Below are positions 8,451-16,304 of a stretch of DNA of 64,000 nucleotides, one piece after another. The notes beneath the pieces were generated by a model. That model was given only the letters and a program-made list of their open reading frames with translations. It searched no databases and was not told the DNA's origin. How positions within the stretch are numbered: the stretch's first letter is position 1; each line of letters starts with the position of its first letter. Source of the DNA: Chitinophagaceae bacterium (GTDB taxonomy: Bacteria > Bacteroidota > Bacteroidia > Chitinophagales > Chitinophagaceae); contig JAMLGT010000014.1 in NCBI GenBank assembly GCA_023957755.1, positions 1 to 64,000 on the forward strand, in the 5' to 3' direction. The position numbers were made by a program, and so were the translations under genes.

Positions 8451-8672
8451 CGAATCCTCCGTGGTACTCCGTGTAACAAAGAATAATTACACAGAGAAAA
8501 AGTCAGAGAAGATACAGAGTGACACAAAGGAAATCTCCGTGATTCCTCCGTGGTACTCCGTGTAAGAAAAAATTAATTACACAGTGGAAAACCAGAGAAG
8601 ACACAGAGTTGCACAGAGAATACCTCCGTGCGCCTCGTGACTCCTCAGTGGCGCTCCGTGTAACAAAAAAAT
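8451..8672. repeat. Cluster D of CTCCGTG palindromic repeats
   Basis: Two palindromic units (about 8451-8531 and 8533-8622), then a left arm only (8624-8672) that ends 8 bases before the activator site TGTATCAAAACCGTACAC. It contains the right copy of the 156-bp direct repeat. Confidence 0.85.
8453..8608 (+). repeat. 156-bp direct repeat flanking the PIN module, right copy
   Basis: Differs from 7521-7676 at two positions only (an A/G in the loop and a C/T in the second right arm). Recombination between the copies would delete exactly one copy plus the antitoxin/PIN module, 932 bp in total. Confidence 0.9.
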
Positions 8673-8680
8673 CACCAAGC

Positions 8681-8786
8681 TGTATCAAAACCGTACACTC
8701 GTGTGTTATATCCGTACACCCCACACATTATCCGCAACGATAGTGTGCTGATATTCAATGAGGTACAAAAAGGCATCTTAATTGAA
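8681..8786 (+). promoter_or_regulatory. Activator sites plus sigma-54-like promoter of permease 8850-11246
   Basis: TGTATCAAAACCGTACAC at 8681-8698, a perfect second half-site CCGTACAC at 8712-8719 (21 bp after the first), and GGCATCTTAATTGAA with GG at 8772-8773. Half-site to GG distance is 60. This copy has the best-preserved pair of half-sites in the window and defines the repeat as TATC(aaaa)CCGTACAC. Confidence 0.77.
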
Positions 8787-8849
8787 CCGCCTTGTTCACG
8801 TTTCCTTCTCATTAAAACTTTGCATCTGCAATCTTAAAATCATTAATTA

Positions 8850-11246
8850 ATGTTTAAGAATTACTTCAAAATCGCTTACCGAAACCTAAAGCGAAATAAA
8901 ATATTTTCACTCATCAATATTGCAGGACTGGCCCTTGGCCTTGCATCGGCCATGCTGATCATCCTTTACGTTAAAGACGAAGTGAGTTTTGACAGATTCC
9001 ATTCCAATGCCAATCACATTTATCGGATTGTAAACAATTCGCACTTTCTCGGGGAGGATCGTACCAATGTGAACAGCGGTATTCTTCAGGGGCCAAAATT
9101 TAAGGCTAATGTGCCGGGAATAGAGTCATTTGTAAGAATCCAGTCAGGCAATGAAGATTTTAAAAAAGGCGCCGAAGTGGTATCCAGAGATTTGCTTTTT
9201 GTGGATTCCAACTTTTTCAAAATGTTCACCTTCCCTCTGTACAGCGGAGACCCCAATAGTTGTCTTAAAAATTCACATTCCATCGTCATCTCAGAAGAAG
9301 AGGCCATGAAACAGTTCGGCACCAGAGACGCTATCGGGAAAATGGTCTTGATAAAAGAGGACACCACATTTGTCCCCTATCAGGTAACAGCCGTCTCAAA
9401 AAAATGCCCGCAGAATTCATCTATTCAATTTGATATCCTCTTACCCTTCAAAGAAAATCCTGAAGAAGCTGCTAACAACGACAACTGGTTTAGCTTTTTC
9501 CTGAGCACCTTTGTAACAGTCTCTCCCAACGCCAATATTGCCACAATCAATAAACAAATGCAGGCATTTTATGTAAAGGATGCCACAGAGACTTTTAAGA
9601 AGCTGATGAAAATGTTTGGAGGCAACCCGGATGAGACCCTTAACGAATATTTTCTGCAGCCCTATACAGATATTCATCTGAACCCTGAGATGCCTGCACA
9701 GAATGGATTGGTAAATGCAAGTAACCCCATTTATTCTTATATACTTTCGGGAATTGCACTCTTCGTGCTCCTGATAGCGTGTATCAACTTTGTCAACCTT
9801 ACTGTGGCGCGCTCAGTGAAGAGAGCAAAAGAAATCGGCATCCGCAAGGTGGTGGGGAGCAATAGAAAACAATTAATCCTCCAATTTTTGGGAGAGTCAT
9901 TTCTTTTGTGCCTTCTGGCGTTCATACTTGCTATGTTATTGGTGCAGATTGCACTTCCATTGTTTAATCATCTATCTAACAAAGCACTGGCGATATCCTA
10001 TTTATTTGACTGGAAACTTATTGCAGGATATGTGGCTCTTTTCTTGATCACTACCCTGTTGGCTGGTTTTTATCCGGCAATAATTTTATCGGGCTATAAA
10101 CCGGTAGCCACACTGTATGGCAGATTCAGGTTAGGCGGGAAAAATTATCTCCAGAAATCATTGGTGGTACTCCAGTTTGCTTTAGCCTCTTTCCTGATAG
10201 CAGGAACATTTATTATCTATAGTCAGTTTAACTTTCTTACGAATATGCCATTGGGTTATAACGATACAAATATAGTAGAGGTTAACCGAGAAAACATGTC
10301 GCATCAGCAGGCTGCTGTTTTCAAAAGGGCTTTACTACAGAATCCCGACATTCTATTCGTAGCGCCAAAAAACAACGGCTGGTGGAGTACTACAGCTAAA
10401 ATCAATAACGATTCAAACATTACCTTTCAATATGAAACCATAGATGAATCTTATCTGCCTGCATTTGAAATCCCGATTGTCAGCGGAAGAAATTTTTCAG
10501 AAAAGTTTCCATCTGATTCATCAAACTCTGTCATTGTTAATGAATCTTTTGTCAAGAAAGCCGGATGGAAAAACCCTCTGGGCCAGACAGTGTACTTCAA
10601 CTTCACCAACAAAACTTACCAGGTGGTAGGCGTGGTGAAAGACTACCATTATCTTTCGCTGAACAATAAAATCGGCCCCCAATTATTTACGATGACCGAA
10701 GCAAATGCTTACGACCAATTTGACATTAAAATAAAAGCCGGGACAGCGACAAGCTCTTTAAAATTTATCCGAGATAAATTCAAAGAGTTCTTTCCGATAT
10801 CACCCTACAGCTATGTGTTCAAAGACGACCAGAATCGTAAACAATATGAAGCGGAAGCCAAATGGAAACAAATCATTTTGTTTGGCGCTATCCTCACCAT
10901 TTTCATTAGTTGTATCGGTTTGTTTGGGTTGACCGTACTAGCCACTGAAAAGCGTACCAAGGAGATTGGTATCCGTAAAGTGCTTGGAGCCACTGCCGGA
11001 AGTATCGTTTCTATCGTTTCTAAAGATTTTTTGAAACTGGTGCTGGTTTCACTAATCATTTCCATTCCAGTGGCCATCATTGCAGGAAATAGATGGTTAG
11101 CAAATTATCCTTATAAAATATCCATCGGATGGACATTGTTTGCACTTGTAGGATTATTGGTGATATTGATTGCACTGATAACGGTAAGCTTCCAGGCCTT
11201 TAAGGTAGCTACTGCTAATCCGGTAAAAAGTCTGCGCACGGAGTAA
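8850..11246 (+). CDS. FtsX/MacB-type ABC transporter permease (798 aa)
   Basis: Third complete permease paralogue. It shows the N-terminal membrane segment (about residues 18-40), two extracytoplasmic core domains and two FtsX units. The cytoplasmic loops carry KRAKEIGIRKVVGSN and KRTKEIGIRKVLGAT, and the end is ANPVKSLRTE. Its start is preceded by a sigma-54-like control region, and a strong hairpin terminator follows at 11310. It is thus a single-gene transcription unit, matching the design of the other permeases. Confidence 0.93.
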   Translation: MFKNYFKIAYRNLKRNKIFSLINIAGLALGLASAMLIILYVKDEVSFDRFHSNANHIYRIVNNSHFLGEDRTNVNSGILQGPKFKANVPGIESFVRIQSGNEDFKKGAEVVSRDLLFVDSNFFKMFTFPLYSGDPNSCLKNSHSIVISEEEAMKQFGTRDAIGKMVLIKEDTTFVPYQVTAVSKKCPQNSSIQFDILLPFKENPEEAANNDNWFSFFLSTFVTVSPNANIATINKQMQAFYVKDATETFKKLMKMFGGNPDETLNEYFLQPYTDIHLNPEMPAQNGLVNASNPIYSYILSGIALFVLLIACINFVNLTVARSVKRAKEIGIRKVVGSNRKQLILQFLGESFLLCLLAFILAMLLVQIALPLFNHLSNKALAISYLFDWKLIAGYVALFLITTLLAGFYPAIILSGYKPVATLYGRFRLGGKNYLQKSLVVLQFALASFLIAGTFIIYSQFNFLTNMPLGYNDTNIVEVNRENMSHQQAAVFKRALLQNPDILFVAPKNNGWWSTTAKINNDSNITFQYETIDESYLPAFEIPIVSGRNFSEKFPSDSSNSVIVNESFVKKAGWKNPLGQTVYFNFTNKTYQVVGVVKDYHYLSLNNKIGPQLFTMTEANAYDQFDIKIKAGTATSSLKFIRDKFKEFFPISPYSYVFKDDQNRKQYEAEAKWKQIILFGAILTIFISCIGLFGLTVLATEKRTKEIGIRKVLGATAGSIVSIVSKDFLKLVLVSLIISIPVAIIAGNRWLANYPYKISIGWTLFALVGLLVILIALITVSFQAFKVATANPVKSLRTE

Positions 11247-11309
11247 AATGCTAACAAAGAAAGAAATCTCTTATAGTCCATAGCCAATCCAAGCACTATT
11301 ACACTTTTC

Positions 11310-11346
11310 AAAGTTCTTTTTCAATTCTGGGAAAGAACTTTTTTTA
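11310..11346 (+). terminator. Rho-independent terminator after permease
   Basis: A perfect 10-bp stem AAAGTTCTTT / AAAGAACTTT (11310-11319 and 11332-11341) with a 12-nt loop, continuing into a T run. It closes the transcription unit of the permease that stops at 11246. Confidence 0.8.
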
Positions 11347-11385
11347 TTCCTATTTGGAAATACTATTGTACGATCGAGTTGAGTT

Positions 11386-11413
11386 AAAACCCAAGGGGCC
11401 CGGGTTTTAAAAT
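11386..11413. terminator. Possible hairpin AAAACCC/GGGTTTT
   Basis: Seven-bp stem with a 9-nt loop (11386-11392 and 11402-11408), then AAAATTTTT. It could be a second terminator. The rest of 11247-11568 holds the SPFH promoter and nothing else that I recognise. Confidence 0.5.
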
Positions 11414-11503
11414 TTTTACCTCACCCTTTAGGGCGGGGATATGAAAAACTTACACATCAATGGCTTTAGCCACATTGGGAATAATTTTGCCGGACAACAA
11501 TGA

Positions 11504-11535
11504 TTTGGAAAATATAAACCAATAATATACTTTTG
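11504..11535 (+). promoter_or_regulatory. Bacteroidota-type promoter of the SPFH gene
   Basis: TTTG at 11504-11507 and TACTTTTG at 11528-11535, with 20 bp between. This fits the TTTG/TAnnTTTG consensus of the primary sigma factor in Bacteroidota. The start codon is 33 bases further on. Confidence 0.7.
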
Positions 11536-11568
11536 ATATCAAAATAATATCATCTTAAACTTCTCGTT

Positions 11569-12444
11569 ATGGAAAAGACATTAAAACCCATCCCTGGATT
11601 CGCCGCGTTGATCTTTGCACTGGTCAGCCTTGTACTGGCAATCTTCAGCTTTGCCAATTCCGGCACTGATGATCATGTAAATGTCTGGTTTGTCGTACTT
11701 GGAATACTTCTTACACTTACATTTTCTGTGTTGATAAAAGGATTAGTAGTCGTGAATCCCAACCATTCCAGTGTATTGAATTTTTTTGGGAAATATGTAG
11801 GCACTATTAAAAAGAACGGATTCTTTTTTGTCAATCCGCTTTACACCAAAACAAAAATCAGCTTGCGTGCCGATAACCTGCAGGGGCAAATTCTCAAAGT
11901 GAACGATAAGATGGGGAACCCTATCGAGATAGGCGCGGTTATCGTGTGGAAAGTAGGCGACACTTATAAAGCCGCCTATGATGTCAGCGATTATCAATCG
12001 TATGTGAAGACTCAGAGCGAAGCAGCTGTAAGGCATCTGGCCGGTAGCTTTCCGTACGATAATCTGGAGGATGAAGCAGCTATGGTTACACTGAGAGAAG
12101 GCGGAGATTCTGTAAACCAGATACTTGAAAAGGAACTTACGGAGCGTCTTGAACGCGCCGGTATTGTCATAGAAGAAGCCCGAATCAGCCATTTGGCCTA
12201 TGCATCAGAAATTGCTGGAGCCATGTTACAAAGACAGCAGGCCACCGCCATAGTAGCGGCCAGATCCAAGATTGTAGAAGGTGCGGTAGGCATGGTTGAA
12301 ATGGCACTTCAGAAGCTTTCAGAAAAAGATATCATTGAGTTAGATCAGGAGAAGAAGGCTGCCATGGTAAGCAACTTAATGGTGGTACTCTGCGGCGAAA
12401 GTGCAGCTACGCCCGTGCTGAATACAGGAACCCTATACCAATAG
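11569..12444 (+). CDS. SPFH/band-7 domain membrane protein (291 aa)
   Basis: Two N-terminal membrane segments (about residues 11-29 and 39-61) are followed by a band-7 domain (about 62-220) beginning VVVNPNHSSVLNFFGKYVGT. A helical region with RAGIVIEEARISHLAYASEIAGAM follows, then an alanine-rich end. SPFH proteins oligomerise on membranes and scaffold microdomains or regulate proteases; no precise role is known for this subgroup. It is followed after 15 bases by a ribbon-helix-helix gene, a pairing I know from other bacteria, which suggests a shared function. Confidence 0.88.
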   Translation: MEKTLKPIPGFAALIFALVSLVLAIFSFANSGTDDHVNVWFVVLGILLTLTFSVLIKGLVVVNPNHSSVLNFFGKYVGTIKKNGFFFVNPLYTKTKISLRADNLQGQILKVNDKMGNPIEIGAVIVWKVGDTYKAAYDVSDYQSYVKTQSEAAVRHLAGSFPYDNLEDEAAMVTLREGGDSVNQILEKELTERLERAGIVIEEARISHLAYASEIAGAMLQRQQATAIVAARSKIVEGAVGMVEMALQKLSEKDIIELDQEKKAAMVSNLMVVLCGESAATPVLNTGTLYQ

Positions 12445-12459
12445 ATTCGTTATCAGGAA

Positions 12460-12660
12460 ATGTCTGAAAAGAAAAGTTTTGTTTTGCGAATGGATAAGCG
12501 CACGTATGACGCGCTGGAGCGTTGGGCTGCCGATGAATTCAGAAGTATCAACGGACAGATAGAGTACCTGCTGCATCAGGAACTCCGTAAGGCAGGACGC
12601 TTAAAGGCAGGAGCCAGCTCAAATCCTCAAAAAACAAACGAGAAAAAAAGCGGGAAATAG
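12460..12660 (+). CDS. Arc-like ribbon-helix-helix protein (66 aa)
   Basis: Small basic protein with the Arc-type pattern: a short strand [19 protein letters not shown], then helices [20 protein letters not shown]. Residues after 45 are lysine-rich and probably flexible. The family binds DNA as a dimer. It is co-transcribed with the SPFH gene (15-base gap), so it may autoregulate that operon or link it to DNA; both are inferences. Confidence 0.8.
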   Translation: MSEKKSFVLRMDKRTYDALERWAADEFRSINGQIEYLLHQELRKAGRLKAGASSNPQKTNEKKSGK

Positions 12661-12748
12661 TAAGAAGTACCTGACTGGATATTTAGGTTTACAGTAATAC
12701 GTACCGGAGAATATAAATGTAAACAGGCCACGGGCTACCGCTTCTCTA

Positions 12749-12854
12749 TGTATCAAAAGCGTACACTATTGTTTTGGAAACGGACACCCGGCAGGTACAA
12801 AGATTCAACAAAATGCTGATTATCAACCTGATAGTAATCGGCACCCCTATTGCA
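12749..12854 (+). promoter_or_regulatory. Activator sites plus sigma-54 promoter of the ATPase-tolC operon
   Basis: TGTATCAAAAGCGTACAC at 12749-12766, a half-site ACGGACAC at 12780-12787, and the textbook sigma-54 promoter GGCACCCCTATTGCA with GG at 12840-12841 and GC at 12852-12853. The half-site to GG distance is 60 as in the three permease regions. This is the strongest -24/-12 match of the four and anchors the assignment to sigma-54. Confidence 0.85.
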
Positions 12855-12884
12855 CCAAATGGGTAAACAAAACTATTATAGTCC

Positions 12885-13559
12885 ATGCTCTCTCTCAGTA
12901 AAATCTATAAATGGGTAAACCAGGGTATTAACCGCACTTTTCTGCTCAAGGATATTAATCTGGAAGTGAAGGAAGGAGAATTCATCACTATCATGGGGCC
13001 ATCAGGCGCAGGAAAGTCCACACTGCTCAATATTATAGGCATGCTGGATACTCCCAACGAAGGGAGCTATACCTTCATGGGTGAAGAGGTGTTTTCACTG
13101 AAAGAAAAGCAACGTGCACAACTGTTCAAAACTCATATCGGTTTTGTATTTCAGGCATATCATTTAATTGATGATCTGACAGTGTATGAAAACCTGGAGA
13201 CACCCTTAATATATCAAAATATCAAAAGTTCCGAGCGAAAATCAATGGTAGCCGACATGCTCGATCGATTCCAGATAGTAGCTAAGAAAGATCTCTTCCC
13301 TTCCCAGCTCTCCGGCGGGCAGCAGCAACTTACCGGCATTGCACGTGCTCTCATCATTAAACCCAAAATCATCCTGGCCGATGAACCTACCGGCAATCTG
13401 AACTCCAAACAGGGTGAAGAAATCATGGAAATATTCAGAGAGCTGAATAAGGAAGGCGTCACTATCATCCAGGTAACGCACTCAGAGAAAAATGCCGAAT
13501 ACGGAAATAAAATCATTAACCTTTTGGATGGACGAATTGAATCTATTAAAGAGCACTGA
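12885..13559 (+). CDS. ABC transporter ATPase, MacB/LolD type (224 aa)
   Basis: Nucleotide-binding subunit that would power the FtsX-type permeases. Walker A is GPSGAGKST (residues 38-46), Q-loop VFQAY, signature LSGGQQQ, Walker [12 protein letters not shown] and H-loop VTHSE. After the signature the sequence reads LTGIARAL where most relatives have an arginine (RVAIARAL), an odd change next to the ATP site. Length is normal for the family. It is the only ATPase gene in the window, shares its control region with the permeases, and is followed 12 bases later by a TolC-like gene. Confidence 0.93.
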   Translation: MLSLSKIYKWVNQGINRTFLLKDINLEVKEGEFITIMGPSGAGKSTLLNIIGMLDTPNEGSYTFMGEEVFSLKEKQRAQLFKTHIGFVFQAYHLIDDLTVYENLETPLIYQNIKSSERKSMVADMLDRFQIVAKKDLFPSQLSGGQQQLTGIARALIIKPKIILADEPTGNLNSKQGEEIMEIFRELNKEGVTIIQVTHSEKNAEYGNKIINLLDGRIESIKEH

Positions 13560-13571
13560 TAAATTTTTAAG

Positions 13572-14990
13572 TTGATGAAATCTTATGTTATCACGGTGTT
13601 GCTGTCAGGACTTTTTTTTACTGCGACAGCACAGACAAAGCTTACCCTGCAACAGGCAATAGAACTGGGCATCAGGAACAACGCGGATGTATTACAGTCA
13701 GGCCTTGCTGCCGAACGGTCATCTGTATTGTGGAAACAATCCAGAATGAGCAGGCTTCCCAATCTGAATGCTTCAGTAAATCAAGGTAATAATTATGGTA
13801 AAAGTATTGACCCATTCACCAATACATTTATTGACCAGAAAGTAACCTATGGCAGCTATGGTGCCAATACCAATATCCTGCTGTTTAATGGGCTTTCACT
13901 ACAAAATGAAATCAAATCAAATAAACTGGGGTTAGAAGCATCCGAGATGGAACTTCAGCAGGCAAAAGATAATCTTACCATCAACATTATCCTCGCCTAC
14001 CTGCAGGTATTGAGTGCACAGGACGTGCTGAAGCAGGTACAGGAACAGGTACTGGTTACCAAAAATCAGGTAGATCGCCTGGCATTGCTGAATAATGAAG
14101 GAGCAATCTCGCCTTCTGACTATTACGATCTGAAAGGTCAGTTTGCCAGCGAACAGGTAAGCATAGCTGATAGCAAAGCCAACGTAGAAACTGCCAGATT
14201 ATCCCTATCTCAACTCCTTAATATTCCCTATAGGAAAGATATGGAAGTAGTACCCCTGCCCGAAGAGAATATCTCTTCTGCAAATAACCCGGCTCCCGAA
14301 GAAGTATATGACATCGCATTACAACACCTCGCTGCAATAAAGGCTGCCGGCCTGCGCACACAGAGTGCAGAAAAAAATATCCGATCGATAAGAGGAAGAC
14401 TGCTCCCCTCATTGTCATTTGGAGGAAGCATGAGCACCAACTATTCCAGTGCTGCATCTATCAGCGAATACATTAACTCCACTGTGGCCGCATCGTCTGA
14501 TTATGTTGATGTAGGAGGCACTCAATATCCGGTTTATAAAAATCAGGACCACTATGCCAACCGCAAACTTAAATTCGGGAACCAGCTAAATAACAACATG
14601 TTTTATACGCTGAACCTTGGACTAAGTATCCCATTATTCAACGGGTCTAATGTAAGAAGCCAGATAAAACTGGCTGAAATAAACCTGAGAAGCGCCGAAT
14701 TGCAGGAACAGCAAACTAAAACACTTTTGCAACAAGCTATTGAACGAGCCTATCTCAGCCTCGTAACCTCATCCGACAAATATCAGCTACTGCTCGGTCA
14801 GGTAAAGTCATTTGAAGAATCGTTCCGTATTGCTGAGGTGAAATTCAATGAAGGTGTTATCACTTCTGTCGACTTTCTGGTTGCCAAAAACAATCTGGAC
14901 CGGGCTAAGAGTAACCTGATTATCTCGAAATACGACTTCTTACTGCGCAAGAAAATATTGAGCTACTACGAAGGGAAGCCTATGTGGTAA
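13572..14990 (+). CDS. TolC-like outer membrane efflux channel (472 aa)
   Basis: Signal peptide (about residues 1-20, ending ATAQ) followed by two outer-membrane efflux protein repeats. Typical features are [17 protein letters not shown] near the start and helical stretches around 120-200 and 360-460, with [18 protein letters not shown] opening the second half. The trimeric channel spans the outer membrane and periplasm. It forms an operon with the ABC ATPase. A periplasmic adaptor (HlyD type) would be expected to join it to the permeases; none is in the window. Confidence 0.92.
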   Translation: MMKSYVITVLLSGLFFTATAQTKLTLQQAIELGIRNNADVLQSGLAAERSSVLWKQSRMSRLPNLNASVNQGNNYGKSIDPFTNTFIDQKVTYGSYGANTNILLFNGLSLQNEIKSNKLGLEASEMELQQAKDNLTINIILAYLQVLSAQDVLKQVQEQVLVTKNQVDRLALLNNEGAISPSDYYDLKGQFASEQVSIADSKANVETARLSLSQLLNIPYRKDMEVVPLPEENISSANNPAPEEVYDIALQHLAAIKAAGLRTQSAEKNIRSIRGRLLPSLSFGGSMSTNYSSAASISEYINSTVAASSDYVDVGGTQYPVYKNQDHYANRKLKFGNQLNNNMFYTLNLGLSIPLFNGSNVRSQIKLAEINLRSAELQEQQTKTLLQQAIERAYLSLVTSSDKYQLLLGQVKSFEESFRIAEVKFNEGVITSVDFLVAKNNLDRAKSNLIISKYDFLLRKKILSYYEGKPMW

Positions 14991-15050
14991 TGAGGCTTTA
15001 AGTTATTTTACCGTGACCTTATCTTTACCCGTCATTCGTGCTGTCGACTT

Positions 15051-15587
15051 CTAAAACGAATTCTTCCACATCATACTTTCTACCGGCCTGTCGGGTTGAT
15101 GGCTGTATTTAGCCCCTTTCTTTTTATCATACGCGATTGACACTTCGCCTTCGAGTGGGAAGTAGATCAACTGGCCTATGGGCATTCCCCAATAAATTCT
15201 CACAGGCACTTTGCAGCTAATCTCCAGTGTCCAGTGCCCACAGAATCCGATATCTCCCTTACCGGCAGTGGCATGGATATCAATGCCAAGCCGGCCGGTG
15301 GATGATTTGCCCTCAAGAAACGGTACATGGTGATGTGTTTCGGTATATTCCAGTGTGACACCCAGATACAACTGATCCGGCTGCAACACAAACCCCTCAT
15401 CGGGAATTTCAAAATGAGCTACTTCATTATGCCTCTTAGCGTCGAGCACTGCGTCCTTGTAAACGGCCAGATGCTTCCCCAAATGCACGTCATAACTATT
15501 ACTTCCCAGTTTCGTCCTGTCCCACGGAGTGATTACAATACTACCCTTCTCTACCTCCTCCAGAATACGTGTATCCGATAAAATCAT
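15051..15587 (-). CDS. dcd: dCTP deaminase
   Basis: Converts dCTP to dUTP (or directly to dUMP) for dTMP synthesis. The 178-residue protein carries EGKSSTGRLGI (substrate-binding serines 95-96 and R99) and TAGKGDIGFCGHWTLEIS with the catalytic glutamate at E122. The TAG at 107-109 is like the bifunctional deaminase/dUTPase of mycobacteria rather than the TAH of E. coli, so a bifunctional enzyme is possible. It is transcribed away from the phosphopantetheinyl transferase gene 40 bases upstream. Confidence 0.9.
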   Translation of the reverse strand: MILSDTRILEEVEKGSIVITPWDRTKLGSNSYDVHLGKHLAVYKDAVLDAKRHNEVAHFEIPDEGFVLQPDQLYLGVTLEYTETHHHVPFLEGKSSTGRLGIDIHATAGKGDIGFCGHWTLEISCKVPVRIYWGMPIGQLIYFPLEGEVSIAYDKKKGAKYSHQPDRPVESMMWKNSF

Positions 15588-15611
15588 TTATTTGCACCAA
15601 TTTAGTTCCTG

Positions 15612-15619
15612 CAAACATA
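15612..15619 (-). promoter_or_regulatory. -7 element of the dcd promoter
   Basis: Read on the minus strand the bases are TATGTTTG, a perfect TAnnTTTG box 24 bases before the dcd start codon. I could not define the -33 element. Confidence 0.5.
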
Positions 15620-15627
15620 AGAGAAGT

Positions 15628-16266
15628 ATGCCTTTGTTTTATACACAGAATATCAACGAAACCACACGCCTGGCCGTATGGCATATCACAGAACCTGAAG
15701 CATTCTTCAACAAAATCTATATCCCCCGGCATGAGATATCGCATCCACACAAAAGACTTCAACACCTTGCCGGCAGATTCCTGCTCTGCTTACTCGATGC
15801 CGCATTCCCGGTAAACAAAATCCAACTGGACGGCAGGAGGCCCTATCTTCCTGACAATTCATACTACTTTTCTATCTCTCATTGTAGTGATTATGCTGCC
15901 GCCATCGTCAGCCGCCAATTTCCGGTAGGTATAGACGTAGAACTGGTTGCAGAGAAACTGCTTCGACTCGAAAAAAAGTTCCTAAACGAACCGGAACAAC
16001 TCTTAATAAGGAGAAAGAAAACCAATCTTACGATGGTAAGTCAGCTGACCTTGCTTTGGAGCACTAAGGAGTGTATGTTTAAGTGGTATGCGAAAGGCAA
16101 TGTGGATTTCCGAAAAGATATGGCGATTAAAGACTATACCCTCACCGGAGATGCAGAAGGCATTGCATCCGCTCATTTTGGGAAGGAAGTAGATGCATCA
16201 TGTACCACCCAATTCCGCTTCTTCGATAACCTTTGTCTCGCGTGGCTTGCGCAGCCACCTCACTAA
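15628..16266 (+). CDS. 4'-phosphopantetheinyl transferase superfamily protein (212 aa)
   Basis: Attaches the phosphopantetheine arm of CoA to carrier proteins. The core motifs are FSISHCSDYA (81-90), GIDVE (101-105, magnesium-binding D and E) and WSTKECMFKWY (144-154), in the spacing of Sfp-type enzymes. The start chosen is the ATG at 15628; a longer frame from 15529 would run through the dcd coding region on the other strand. No carrier protein or synthase gene is adjacent, so its target cannot be told from context. Confidence 0.87.
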   Translation: MPLFYTQNINETTRLAVWHITEPEAFFNKIYIPRHEISHPHKRLQHLAGRFLLCLLDAAFPVNKIQLDGRRPYLPDNSYYFSISHCSDYAAAIVSRQFPVGIDVELVAEKLLRLEKKFLNEPEQLLIRRKKTNLTMVSQLTLLWSTKECMFKWYAKGNVDFRKDMAIKDYTLTGDAEGIASAHFGKEVDASCTTQFRFFDNLCLAWLAQPPH

Positions 16267-16279
16267 AAGTTAAACAGAA

Positions 16280-16304
16280 AAAGGCTTACTGAAGGCCTTT
16301 AAAA
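16280..16304 (+). terminator. Hairpin between convergent genes
   Basis: AAAGGC / GCCTTT stem (16280-16285 and 16295-16300) followed by AAAAATAG on the plus strand and preceded by an A-rich stretch. It overlaps the end of the Yip1 gene and could terminate transcription in either direction; the stem is short. Confidence 0.45.

Noticed and set aside
621-8672. CRISPR array
   Set aside because: The repeats are long, irregular, inverted and without unique spacers of equal size, and there is no cas gene in the window.
7499-8672. Insertion sequence bracketing the PIN module
   Set aside because: No transposase gene and no short target duplication could be found; the repeats belong to the dispersed palindrome family.
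15529-15627. Longer N-terminus for the phosphopantetheinyl transferase
   Set aside because: It would overlap the dcd coding region on the other strand; the ATG at 15628 gives a normal family length.
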